Source: DATAAM01 sp036260075
GTDB taxonomy: Bacteria; Actinomycetota; Acidimicrobiia; Acidimicrobiales; JAHWLA01
Assembly: GCA_036260075.1 (NCBI GenBank)
Contig: DATAAM010000095.1
Location: forward strand, 1-24,484
DNA length: 24,484 bases
Reading direction: 5' to 3'
Part shown: positions 6,266 to 15,200 of the stretch, piece after piece
Layout of the letters: every line of letters starts with the position of its first letter
Position numbering within the stretch: position 1 is the first letter of the stretch
Notes under the pieces: generated by a model
What the model was told of the DNA's origin: nothing
Seen by the model: the letters and a program-made list of their open reading frames with translations, nothing else
The model's database searches: none
Program-made: the position numbers and the translations under genes

Positions 6266-7677
6266 TGGCCGACATCACCATGCCGCAGCTCGGCGAGACC
6301 GTGACCGAAGGCACGATCACGCGCTGGGCCAAACAGGTGGGCGACCGCATCGAGGAGGACGAGGTCCTCTTCGAGGTCTCCACCGACAAGGTCGACTCCG
6401 AGGTCCCCGCGCCCACGTCGGGGTACGTGGCCGAGATCCTCGTTCCCGAAGGCGAGACCGTCGCAGTGGGCACGCGGCTGGCCGTCATCAGCGACCAGCC
6501 GGTCGAAGGCGGCGGCGCGGCGGCGGAGCCCACCGAGGCGCAGCCCGCCCCCGAGCCGGTGGAGGCGCCGTCGGGCTCCGGCTCCGAAGGCGGGGCCACG
6601 CCCGCGCCCGAGCCGCAGCCGGGCGACACGCCGGCCGAGGTGGCGGCCAAGGCGGAACAGGCCGGCGCGTCCGAGCCCGCCGCCACCGCGATCGCCACCC
6701 AGGCACAGCAGTCGGAGGACAACGGCGCCCGAGGCAATGGCGGTGGCGGCGCCGTGCTGTCGCCGGTGGTGCGCCGGCTGATCGCCGAGCACAACCTCGA
6801 CCCCGCCCGCATCGAGGGCACAGGGGCAGGCGGGCGCATCACGCGGGCCGACGTGCTGGCCGTCATCGAACGCGGGGAGGCCGGCGGCACCGCCGCTCCG
6901 CCCGCACCCGCACCCGCACCGACGACGAAGCCCGCGCCCGCCCCGGCGGCCCGAGCGGGCGAGCGCGACGAGGTGGTGCCGTTCTCGAACATCCGTCGCC
7001 TCACGGCCGAGCACATGCGCCGGTCGCTCGACACGTCGGCGCACACCCTGGTCGTGATCGAGGTCGACTACGAGAACGTCGACAAGGTGCGCCGGGCGGC
7101 CAAGGACCGCTTCAAGGCGGAGGAGGGCGTGAGCCTCACCTACATGCCGTTCGTGGCCCGAGCCGTGGTCGACGCCATCCGCGAGTACCCCCACGTCAAC
7201 GCGTCGGTGGGCGACAACGAGCTGGTGGTGCACCGCTACGTCAACCTCGGCGTCGCCGTCGACCTCGACTTCCAGGGCCTGATCGTCCCGGTCGTGCACG
7301 ACGCCGACACCAAGCGCCTGCGCGCCCTTGCCCGCGAGATCGCCGACCTGGCCGTGCGGGCCCGCAGCAAGAAGCTGGGCGCCGACGAGATCTCGGGCGG
7401 CACGTTCACGATCACCAATGCAGGGGGCTACGGCACGCTCGTCACCGCCCCGATCATCAACCAGCCGCAGGTGGCCATCCTCTCCACCGACGGGGTGAAG
7501 CCGCGACCGGTGGCCGTCACGCTGCCCGACGGCACGTACGGCATCGCCGTGCACCCGGTGGGCAACCTGGCCGTCTCGTTCGACCACCGGGCCTACGACG
7601 GTGCCTACGCCTCGGCGTTCCTGGCCATGGTCAAGGAGATCCTCGAGACCCGCGACTGGTCGCAGGAACTGGCGTGA
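6265..7677 (+). CDS. sucB: 2-oxo acid dehydrogenase E2, dihydrolipoyl acyltransferase
   Basis: The 470-residue protein has one lipoyl domain (1-78) with the lipoylated K42 in STDKVDSEV, a long Ala/Pro/Glu linker, a peripheral-subunit-binding domain (about 164-200, LSPVVRRLIAEHNLD...GTGAGGRITRADV), a second Pro/Ala linker, and the acyltransferase domain (about 240-470) ending with the catalytic SFDHRAYDG (H441, D445). It transfers an acyl group from lipoamide to CoA. The sequence alone does not say whether the substrate is 2-oxoglutarate, pyruvate or branched-chain; no E1 gene is visible. TITNAGGYGTLVTAPIINQPQ is typical of this actinobacterial E2 group. It forms a tight pair with E3 upstream; the lipoyl-making LipB-LipA is next downstream. 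Confidence 0.93.
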   Translation: MADITMPQLGETVTEGTITRWAKQVGDRIEEDEVLFEVSTDKVDSEVPAPTSGYVAEILVPEGETVAVGTRLAVISDQPVEGGGAAAEPTEAQPAPEPVEAPSGSGSEGGATPAPEPQPGDTPAEVAAKAEQAGASEPAATAIATQAQQSEDNGARGNGGGGAVLSPVVRRLIAEHNLDPARIEGTGAGGRITRADVLAVIERGEAGGTAAPPAPAPAPTTKPAPAPAARAGERDEVVPFSNIRRLTAEHMRRSLDTSAHTLVVIEVDYENVDKVRRAAKDRFKAEEGVSLTYMPFVARAVVDAIREYPHVNASVGDNELVVHRYVNLGVAVDLDFQGLIVPVVHDADTKRLRALAREIADLAVRARSKKLGADEISGGTFTITNAGGYGTLVTAPIINQPQVAILSTDGVKPRPVAVTLPDGTYGIAVHPVGNLAVSFDHRAYDGAYASAFLAMVKEILETRDWSQELA

Positions 7678-7691
7678 GGCCCTCCCTCCCC

Positions 7692-7743
7692 GGTTCTGGG
7701 ATGCAAAATGCGCGCTACAGCGCGCATTTTGCATCCCAGAACC
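7692..7743. repeat. Perfect palindromic element, copy 2 (24-bp stem, 4-base loop)
   Basis: The arms 7692-7715 and 7720-7743 are perfectly complementary over 24 bases around the loop TACA. The inner 50 bases (7693-7742) share the ends GTTCTGG/CCAGAAC and the apex GCGCTACA with the element at 2252-2301, while the middle of the stem (GATGCAAAATGC here) differs and remains paired. It lies 15 bases after the E2 stop and ends 9 bases before the likely lipB start. No T-run follows on either strand, so a classical terminator is unlikely, though it may block read-through or stabilise RNA ends. Confidence 0.9.
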
Positions 7744-7752
7744 CGTAGAACA

Positions 7753-9261
7753 GTGCGCCGGGCGCGGTGGCTGGGCCGGGTCCGCTATCGCGACGCCCAC
7801 GCCCTCCAGCGGGCGCTGTGGCAATCGGGCACCGACGACTGGCTGCTGCTGCTGGAGCACCCGCACGTCTACACCCTCGGCGTGCGGGCCGACCTGCGGC
7901 ACGTGCTGGTGCCGCCTGCCGACGTGGGCGCCGAGCTGGTGCGCGCCGACCGCGGCGGCGACGTCACCTACCACGGGCCGGGGCAGCTGGTCGGCTACCC
8001 CGTCGTGGGCGTGCCCCCCGGCCCGGGCTCCACCCCCAACCACGTCCGCGCCGTCGAGCAGCTCGTCATCGACGCCCTCGCCGACCTCGGCCTGCCCGGC
8101 GCCCGGCGATCCGAGGGCTATCCCGGCGTCTGGGTGAACGGGCGCAAGGTGTGCGCCGTCGGGGTGCGCATCAGCCGGGGTCGGTCGATGCACGGGTTCG
8201 CCCTCAACGTGCACCCCGACATGGCCATGTTCGGCCACATCGTGCCGTGCGGCATCGCCGACCGCGAGGCCACCTCGCTCCACGCCGAGGGCCTCGACGT
8301 CACCATGCAGCAGGTGGTCGACGCCGTCGTGCGCTGCTGGGGCGCCGACGATCGGCAGGAGGTGGCCTGGCACCGCGAGGACGCCCTCGTCGTCGACCCG
8401 CTGCCCGTGGCCGCCCGCAAGCCGGAGTGGGCGCGCGTGCACGCAACCATGGGCCCGGAGTACCGCGACCTGAAGAAGCGGATGCGCCGGCTCGACCTCG
8501 TCACCGTCTGCGAGGAGGCGGGCTGTCCCAACATCTTCGAGTGCTGGGCCGACGGCACGGCCACGTTCATGATCAACGGCGAGCGCTGCACCCGTGCGTG
8601 CGGCTTCTGCCTGGTCGACACGCGCAAGCCCGGGCCGCTCGACGCGGGCGAGCCGGATCGGGTGGCGCAGGCGGTGGCCGACATGCACCTGTCGCACGCA
8701 GTGGTGACTGCCGTGGCCCGCGACGACCTGCCCGACGGCGGCGCTGCCGCCTTCGCCGCCACCATCGAGGCGATCCGCCGTCGCTGCCCGGGCACCGCGG
8801 TGGAGGTGCTGATCCCCGACTGCAAGGGCGACCCCGAGGCACTGGCCACGATCTTCGATGCCCGTCCCGACGTGCTGAACCACAACCTCGAGACGGTGGC
8901 CCGGCTGCAACGGGTCGTGCGGCCCTCGGCGTCCTACGCCCGCAGCCTCGCCGTGCTGGCCCGGTCGAAGCAGGCGGGCCTCGTCACCAAGTCGGGCATC
9001 ATCCTCGGCATGGGAGAGACGGAGGACGAAGTGCTCGGCGCGCTGGCCGACCTCCGCGGCGTGGGCGTCGACATCGTCACGCTGGGCCAGTACCTGCGCC
9101 CCACGGCGGACCACCTGCCGGTGGCCCGCTGGTGGACGCCGGAGGAGTTCGACCGGCTGCGCGACGCGGGCGTGCGCATGGGCTTCGCGCATGTGGAGGC
9201 GTCGCCCCTCACCCGGTCGAGCTACCACGCCAAGCAGGCGGCGGCCCTGGCGATCTCATGA
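7753..9261 (+). CDS. lipB-lipA: Bifunctional octanoyltransferase-lipoyl synthase (LipB-LipA fusion)
   Basis: One uninterrupted frame of 502 residues encodes both lipoate-synthesis steps. Residues 1 to about 215 are LipB: RGGDVTYHGPGQLVGYPV, catalytic K132 in GRKVCAVGV and C166 in HIVPCGI; it moves octanoyl from acyl carrier protein onto lipoyl domains. Residues about 221-502 are LipA: auxiliary cluster C253-x4-C258-x5-C264 (CEEAGCPNIFEC), radical-SAM cluster C279-x3-C283-x2-C286 (CTRACGFC) and the C-terminal RSSYHA; it inserts two sulfurs. Nearly no linker separates the two. GTG 7753 is chosen because LipB homology starts there; the in-frame ATG 7708 lies inside the palindrome and would add 15 residues unlike LipB. 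No clear ribosome site precedes GTG 7753. The obvious client is the E2 just upstream. Confidence 0.94.
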   Translation: MRRARWLGRVRYRDAHALQRALWQSGTDDWLLLLEHPHVYTLGVRADLRHVLVPPADVGAELVRADRGGDVTYHGPGQLVGYPVVGVPPGPGSTPNHVRAVEQLVIDALADLGLPGARRSEGYPGVWVNGRKVCAVGVRISRGRSMHGFALNVHPDMAMFGHIVPCGIADREATSLHAEGLDVTMQQVVDAVVRCWGADDRQEVAWHREDALVVDPLPVAARKPEWARVHATMGPEYRDLKKRMRRLDLVTVCEEAGCPNIFECWADGTATFMINGERCTRACGFCLVDTRKPGPLDAGEPDRVAQAVADMHLSHAVVTAVARDDLPDGGAAAFAATIEAIRRRCPGTAVEVLIPDCKGDPEALATIFDARPDVLNHNLETVARLQRVVRPSASYARSLAVLARSKQAGLVTKSGIILGMGETEDEVLGALADLRGVGVDIVTLGQYLRPTADHLPVARWWTPEEFDRLRDAGVRMGFAHVEASPLTRSSYHAKQAAALAIS

Positions 9262-10340
9262 GGCTGCAACGCGTGCGCGAGCGCATGGCCGCGCTCGATG
9301 TCGACGCCCTGCTGCTGTCGCTGGGCGCCGACCTTCCCTGGCTCACCGGCTACGAGGCCATGCCGCTGGAGCGCCTCACCATGCTGGTGCTCCCTCGCGA
9401 CGACGACGCCACCCTCGTCGTTCCCGCCTTGGAGGCGCCCCGAGTCCGGGAGGACCCCGCCCGGTTCCGCGTGCGGCCCTGGCAGGAGACCGAGGACCCG
9501 GTGGCGATCGTGGCCCGGCTCGTCGGCGGCCGACGTTCACTGGCGGTGTCCGACCGCACGTGGGCCCGCTTCGTGCTGGCGCTTCAGGCCTCGTTGCCGC
9601 AGGCCACCTGGCAGCCCGCTTCGCTCGTCACCGGGCCGCTGCGGGCCGTCAAGGACGCCGAGGAGGTGGCGGCCCTGCGCCGGGCGGCGCAGGCGGCCGA
9701 CCGCGTCGCCCGCCGGCTCCAGGCAGGCGACATCCCGCTGATCGGCCGCACCGAAGCCGAGGTGTCGGCCGACATCTCCGACCGACTGCGGGCCGAGGGC
9801 CACGACCGCGTCAACTTCGCCATCGTGGCGTCCGGCCCCAACGCGGCCAGCCCCCACCACGAACCCGGCCCGCGACGGATCGGCGCGGGCGAGTCGGTGG
9901 TGTGCGACTTCGGCGGCAGCCTCGACGGCTACTGCTCCGACGTCACCCGCACGGTCTTCACCGGGCCCGCCCCTTCGGAGTTCCGCGACCTGTACGCCGT
10001 GTTGCACGCCGCGCAGGCGGCGGCGGTCGAGGCCGCCGTGGTGGGCACGCCCTGCGAGGACGTCGACGCCGTGGCCCGTCGCATCATCGAGGACGGCGGC
10101 TACGGTCCCTACTTCGTGCACCGCACCGACCACGGCATCGGCGTCGAGGAGCACGAGGACCCGTACCTCGTGGCGGGCAACTGCGAGCCACTGGTGGCGG
10201 GGCACGTCTTCTCGGTGGAGCCGGGCATCTACCTGCCGGGGCGCTGGGGCGCCCGCATCGAGGACATCGTGGTGGCGACCGAGCCGGGGCCCGAGCCGCT
10301 GAACACGGTGCCCCACGAGCTGATCGAGGTGGAGTCGTAG
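9258..10340 (+). CDS. M24-family metallopeptidase (Xaa-Pro peptidase-like)
   Basis: The 360-residue protein has a creatinase-like N-terminal domain (1-125) and a C-terminal pita-bread domain with all five metal ligands: D217 and D228 (CDFGG...CSDVTRT, 11 apart as expected), H292 (TDHGIGVEEHE), E321 (VFSVEPGIY) and E335 (ARIEDIV). Such enzymes are usually Xaa-Pro dipeptidases or aminopeptidases that remove residues next to proline, with two Mn or Co ions, in the cytoplasm. Exact substrate cannot be told. ATG 9258 overlaps the LipA stop (ATGA), and the next gene starts right at its stop, so it belongs to a polycistronic run. Confidence 0.9.
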   Translation: MRLQRVRERMAALDVDALLLSLGADLPWLTGYEAMPLERLTMLVLPRDDDATLVVPALEAPRVREDPARFRVRPWQETEDPVAIVARLVGGRRSLAVSDRTWARFVLALQASLPQATWQPASLVTGPLRAVKDAEEVAALRRAAQAADRVARRLQAGDIPLIGRTEAEVSADISDRLRAEGHDRVNFAIVASGPNAASPHHEPGPRRIGAGESVVCDFGGSLDGYCSDVTRTVFTGPAPSEFRDLYAVLHAAQAAAVEAAVVGTPCEDVDAVARRIIEDGGYGPYFVHRTDHGIGVEEHEDPYLVAGNCEPLVAGHVFSVEPGIYLPGRWGARIEDIVVATEPGPEPLNTVPHELIEVES

Positions 10341-11072
10341 GTGGACCTCGGCATCACCGGCCGGGTGGCCCTCGTCACCGCTGCGTCAAAGGGGCTGGGG
10401 CGGGCCTCGGCGGTGGCGCTGGCGCGGGAAGGCGTGAAGGTGGCGCTGTGCGCCCGCGGGCGCGACGCGCTGGCCGACGCCGCTTCCGAGATCGCCGACC
10501 TCGGCGGCGAGGCGCTCGCCATCCCCGCCGACGTGACCGAGCCCGAGGCCCCGGCCCGGGTGGTGGCCACAACCGTCGAGCACTTCGGTCGCCTCGACAT
10601 CCTCGTCGCCAACGCGGGCGGCCCTCCCCCTGCGACCGCGCTCGACGTGACCGACCAGCAGTTGGCGGATGCGGTCAATGCCAACTTCGTCACTTCCGTG
10701 CGGCTCGTGCGGGAGGCGGTCCCCCACATGCGACCGGGTGGGTGGGGCCGCATCTGCTGCATCGCCTCGTCGTCGGTGAAGCAGCCGATCCCCGGCCTCG
10801 CCCTCTCGAACGCCGCCCGCACCGCGCTGTGGGCGTGGGCCAAGACGGCGGCCGCCGACCTGTTCCCTGCGGGCATCACGCTCAACCTGGCCTGTCCCGG
10901 CCTCCACGCCACCGACCGCATGAAGGAGCTGGGATTCGACGGCGAGGGGGTGGCGCTCGGCGACCCCGGCGACTTCGGCCGCATCGTGGCGTTCCTGTGC
11001 TCCGAGCCAGCCGCCTTCCTGAGCGGCGTGGCCCTGCAGGTGGACGGGGCGGCCACCGTCGGGCTGTTGTAG
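10341..11072 (+). CDS. Short-chain dehydrogenase/reductase-fold protein with altered active site
   Basis: The 243-residue protein has the Rossmann fold of the SDR family: TAASKGLG (residues 13-20) for NAD(P) binding, ADVTE near 63, and NAGG at 91-94. The usual catalytic S-x12-Y-x3-K is not intact: S143 is present in IASSSV, but the Tyr position is S156 and the Lys position R160 (LALSNAARTALWAWAKT). I recall a subgroup annotated as 3-oxoacyl-ACP reductase-like SDRs with this Tyr-to-Ser change; substrate and activity are unknown. The GTG start directly follows the M24 stop with no gap. FLCSEPAAFLSGVALQVDGA is the normal SDR C-terminus, so the gene is complete. Confidence 0.88.
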   Translation: MDLGITGRVALVTAASKGLGRASAVALAREGVKVALCARGRDALADAASEIADLGGEALAIPADVTEPEAPARVVATTVEHFGRLDILVANAGGPPPATALDVTDQQLADAVNANFVTSVRLVREAVPHMRPGGWGRICCIASSSVKQPIPGLALSNAARTALWAWAKTAAADLFPAGITLNLACPGLHATDRMKELGFDGEGVALGDPGDFGRIVAFLCSEPAAFLSGVALQVDGAATVGLL

Positions 11073-11076
11073 AGGT

Positions 11077-11904
11077 GTGATCCGCCTCGACGCCGCCACC
11101 GTCCTCCTGCAGTGGGCGACGGGCGGTCTGCTGTTCCTGTGGGTCACCACCCGTCGACGCGAGGTCGGCATCGGCTTCGGCTGGCTGCTGCGAGCGACCT
11201 ACGGGCTCATGGCGGTGGGCGCGGCGGTGGCGGGCGAGCTGTCGGGGGCGGCGGTGGCAGTGGCGACGGGCGTCGCCTTGGCCGTGTCGGTCGCCCGCCG
11301 CCGGGCGGGCGTGGCGGGCGAGCGGGCCCGGGAGCAGCGTCGCTCGGGCCGGGTGGCGGCCATGACCGGCATCGACCGCGACGTACGGGTGCGCGACAGC
11401 GAGGCACCCGAGTTCCCGCCGGCTCTCGACTTGGTGGCCCCCGCCGTGGGCGCCGTGGGGCTCGTGGCCGCGGGCTTCCACGCAGGCGGCCCCGAGGCGT
11501 TGGCGGTGGCGCGCACGCTGGTGGGGGCGGCGTTCCTCGGTGTGGTGAGCGACGCCATGCTGTTGGGCCACTGGTACCTGGTGCAGCCGGGCCTCGGGCG
11601 CGGAGCGCTGCACGAGCTGAACACCTGGCTGGCCCGCGTCTGGCCCGTCGAGGTGGGCCTGCTCCTGTGGCCCACCGGCATGCTGTCGGTGCTGTCCGGC
11701 TCGATCGACGACGGCTGGAACGGGATGCTGGGCTGGTTCTGGGTGGCTTGTGCGGTGGCCACCCTCGTCCTGGCGCTCGTCACCCGGGCGGCGCTCAAGG
11801 AGCGGGCGTACGCCGCCGTCATGGCGGCCACCGGCTTGCTCTACCTCGCCATCCTCACCGCCTTCGGCACCGACCTCGTGGCCCGGGCGCTCCTCGCGGG
11901 GTAG
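11077..11904 (+). CDS. Unrecognised polytopic membrane protein
   Basis: The 275-residue protein has about eight hydrophobic segments: three before a basic soluble stretch (about residues 74-105, rich in Arg), then five more. A notable polar motif within the membrane part is SDAMLLGHWYLVQPGL, followed by WPVEVGLLLWPTGM; the conserved-looking His/Trp could bind a cofactor such as haem, but that is speculation. No family is recognised with confidence. The GTG start is 4 bases after the SDR stop, so it is probably co-transcribed with the SDR and peptidase genes. It is the last gene of the run; 56 bases separate it from the next unit. Confidence 0.72.
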   Translation: MIRLDAATVLLQWATGGLLFLWVTTRRREVGIGFGWLLRATYGLMAVGAAVAGELSGAAVAVATGVALAVSVARRRAGVAGERAREQRRSGRVAAMTGIDRDVRVRDSEAPEFPPALDLVAPAVGAVGLVAAGFHAGGPEALAVARTLVGAAFLGVVSDAMLLGHWYLVQPGLGRGALHELNTWLARVWPVEVGLLLWPTGMLSVLSGSIDDGWNGMLGWFWVACAVATLVLALVTRAALKERAYAAVMAATGLLYLAILTAFGTDLVARALLAG

Positions 11905-11923
11905 CCCCGGCCGAGCGCACCCC

Positions 11924-11954
11924 TACACTTCCGGGGGAGACCGACGGAGGGGGG
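11924..11954 (+). promoter_or_regulatory. Predicted promoter and ribosome site of the trypco1 operon
   Basis: TACACT at 11924-11929 is a good -10 hexamer in the 56-base gap after the membrane-protein gene. GGAGGGG starting at 11947 is a ribosome site before ATG 11961. The implied leader is about 25 bases, unlike the apparently leaderless neighbours. No clear -35 is seen. Confidence 0.4.
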
Positions 11955-11960
11955 TCCGAC

Positions 11961-12284
11961 ATGGACAGCAGCGTCGTCGAGGTTGCACTGCCCAACGGGG
12001 TCGTGGCCTTGGTCCGCACAGCGGAAGGCGGCGACGACGGCGTGGCCGAGAAGGTGGGCTGGTCCGACCGGTTCGACTTCGACGGCGTGGCGGGCGCACT
12101 GGAGGGGATCGCCACGGCGATCCGATCCGGCCTGGAACGGGCGCGGCCGTCGAAGGTCACCGTCGAGCTGGGCCTCGACGTCGTCGTCAAGGCAGGAAAG
12201 CTGACCGGGCTCCTCGTCGACGGCGAAGGCACGGGTTCGTTGCTCGTCACGCTGGAATGGGCCGGTGACGCCCAGCCCGGGTAA
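11961..12284 (+). CDS. Trypco1 (trypsin-co-occurring domain 1) protein, CU044_2847-like
   Basis: The 107-residue soluble protein opens with a beta-rich segment (VVEVALPNGVVALVRT), has a central helix (DFDGVAGALEGIATAIRSGL) and then KVTVELGLDVVVKAGKLTGL and SLLVTLEWAG. This layout, with an E-x-G-L motif and a final T-L-x-W strand, is what I recall of the Trypco1/CU044_2847 family, named for occurring beside trypsin-like domains. That is exactly its setting here: its stop lies inside the 5' end of a trypsin-STAND gene (20-base overlap). Role is unproven; likely a regulator, sensor or substrate of the protease. Confidence 0.8.
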   Translation: MDSSVVEVALPNGVVALVRTAEGGDDGVAEKVGWSDRFDFDGVAGALEGIATAIRSGLERARPSKVTVELGLDVVVKAGKLTGLLVDGEGTGSLLVTLEWAGDAQPG

Positions 12285-15200
12285 GGCCCCAATCGACGGC
12301 GATCCCAACCCGCTCGTCACGCTCTTCCGGCAGTGCATCGTGCGTGTCGAGAACCCGGGGGGCCGCTTTCGCGGGACCGGTGCATTCGTGGCGCCGCGCA
12401 CGGTGCTCACCTGCGCCCACGTCGTGCACGACGGCGAGGTGCGCGTGGCCTGGCAGGGCATCACTGCCGGTGCCGACGTGAGCTTCGCCGCCCCACCCCT
12501 GTCGACCGTCGCCGACCCCGCCCACTACCCGCTTCCCGACCTCGCCCTGCTCTCGATCGAGGAGCACCCCCAGCTCGAGGGCCACCCCTGTGTCCTGCTC
12601 GGGGTCGAAGTGCCCGCTCTCGACGTGGACGACCCGCTCTACCTCGCGGGGTACACGGTGGAGCACAGCGAAGGACGGGCGACACCCACCGGGGCGACCG
12701 TCGACTTCGAGTCACCGATCACCGAGGACGGCGTCACCTTTCACAAGCTCAAGAACGGGCAGGTGGCGGCCGGGTTCAGTGGGGCGCCGTTGCTGCGACG
12801 TCGCACCAAGGCCGTCTGCGCAGTCGTGGAGAGCACCCGCGACCGACGTGCCGACCTCGGTGGGTTCGCCGTGCCCGTCGCCGCCTTGGGCGAGACAGCG
12901 TCGACCGTCATGGCAGCCAACGAGGCCTTCCACGCCGCTGATCGCCGTTGGCGCGAGGCGGCGCGGCAGGAAGACGAGCAGGCGGCCCGACGACGGGGCT
13001 TGCGCGCCCGTCTTCCGCTGCAGCCGCCGGTGGTCGAGCTCGACTGGGACGAAGATCGCTCGCCTGCGGAGGCCATGCGCGCTCGCCACGTCGTCGTGCC
13101 GTACGTGGGCCGGGAGCGCCTCCTCGGAGACCTGGCCATGTGGTGCGAAGACGACGACCCAGATCGTTCGGTGGCGCTCTGGTTCGTCACCGGCGGCGGG
13201 GGCTTCGGCAAGACCCGGCTGGCCGTGGAGGCCTGCGTGGACGCGGAACGACGGGGGTGGACCGCGGGGCTGCTCCCCCACGATGTCGACGACGACGACC
13301 TCGACGCGCTCGCCGACTGGCCGGGGCGCCTCCTGGTCGCCATCGACTACGCCGAGACTCGTGCGGCGATCGTGGGCCGCCTGGTGGCAAAGGCCCTCGC
13401 GCGCTCGCCGCGGGCGCCGGTGCGCATCCTCTTGCTCGTGCGTCAGCGAGCCAGTCGTCCGCAGTTGGTGGCACAGTTCAACGAGCACCGCGAGGAGCAG
13501 CTCACCCGCCTGCTGCGGGCGGCCACGATCTCCGTCCTCGACGACGACACCGACGAAGTCGATCGCCTCGAGCTCTTCGACCGCGCTGTCGAGGCGTTCG
13601 CCCGCGTGCTCGGTCGGCCACCGGGCCCGTCGTCCCGTCGGCCTCGCCTCCGAGCCGCCCACTTCGCCCGCCCCCTGTACGTGCTGGTTGCCGCCTTCCT
13701 CGTGGCGACCGATCACGACGTCGACGTCGAGGCGCTCGACGAGCGCGACCTCCTGCGCCATCTGATCGACGAGCACGAGGCCAACTACTGGGCCCGGTGG
13801 GCCGACCGCTCCGGGCTGGAGCTCGAACGCGAAGACCAGCGAGTGGCCGTCGCCCTGGCCACCATGTTGACGGCCGCCGACGAAGCGGAGGCGCTGACCG
13901 TCGTCGACCTGCTCCCCCATTTCGAGGACGAGTCCGCCTCCCGCCGCTTGGCGATCGCCCGTTGGTTGGCCCGGCTCTATCGAAGCGAGCTGGAGCGGGG
14001 GACGCTGCGGATCGGAGCGCTCGAACCCGACCGCCTGGGGGAGGTGCTGGTGGCCGACGTCCTCCGCGAACGCCCCGAGCTCCTCGAACGGGCTGTCGAT
14101 CGTGCCTCCGACGCGCAACTCGCCCGCCTGCTGACCGTGATCGCGCGCGCCGCCCGCGACGACGACCACGCCGCGGAGCGGCTGCGCGACGTGCTCGACG
14201 AACAGCTCAGCGAGCTGCTGCGAAAGGGGCTCCACGGCGGTCCCACCCTGCTTGTGGCCGTCCTCACCGCCATGCACGTCAGCGGCCCGATGCGAGGGGC
14301 GCTGGACGCCGCGTACCGCTTCCCGCACGCCGTGCCGGTGTGGTTCCGCCCCATCGTCGCCGCCATCACCGGGCTGGCGGCCCACGGGGTGCGCGAACAG
14401 GTCGAACTGGGCGAGGCGACTGTTCAGGAGCTGGCGGTGATCCTCGAGCAGCTTGGCGGTCGATTGGCAGATACAGGCGACCTCGACGGCGCCCTCGCGG
14501 TCGCCGAGGAGGTCGTCGACCTCTACCGAGAATTGGCCGCCTCCGAGCCCACGTTCACGCCCGACCTGGCGCGCTCGCTGAGCAACTGGTCGATGTTGCT
14601 CGATGCCGCAGGCCGACGGTCCGACGCGCTCGCCATGGCGCAGGAAGCCGTCGCCCTGTTCGGGGATCCGGCCGAGATCGAGCCGGACATCCTTCCCAGC
14701 TTTGCCGCCGCCCTCGGCAATCTCGCCACCAGCTTCACGCACCTCGGGCGCCACGACGAGGCGCTGCAAGCCATGGAGGCGAGCGTCGAACGCTATCGCG
14801 CAGTGGTGGCGGTCGACGAGGACGAGCCGCGGCACGTGCTCGCGGGGGCGCTCAACAACCTGGCCGCCATGCGCAACTCGGTCGGCCGCGGGGACGCCGT
14901 TGCCGCTGCCGAAGAGGCGGTCCGGCTCTACACCGAGTTCGTGGAAGAAGGAGACGACGCCTTCGCTCCGGAGTTGGCGGGCGCCCTCAACAACCTCGCA
15001 AACGCGCTGAGCCACGCTGGACGGCGAGACGAAGCGGTGGCGGCGGCGGAGGGCGCCGTCGTCCGCTACGCCACGCTGGCCGAGCAGAACGAACAGCTCT
15101 TCAGACCCGACTTGGCCATGGCGCTCGTCACGCTCACCGCCTGCCTTCGCCAGGTTGGCCGCCTGCACGAAGCCGCGGCGACGGCCGAAGCTGCGGTCAG

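Noticed and set aside
5965..9228. 1087-codon minus-strand open frame opposite lpd, E2 and lipB-lipA
   Set aside because: It has the His/Arg/Val/Gly-rich composition of antisense GC-rich coding DNA, no domain motifs, and lies opposite four well-identified genes.
7767..10340. Very long plus-strand open frame of 857 codons running into the M24 gene
   Set aside because: Upstream of 9258 it is an Arg/Ala/Gly/Pro-rich shadow of lipB-lipA; M24 homology begins at ATG 9258 with an ATGA overlap.
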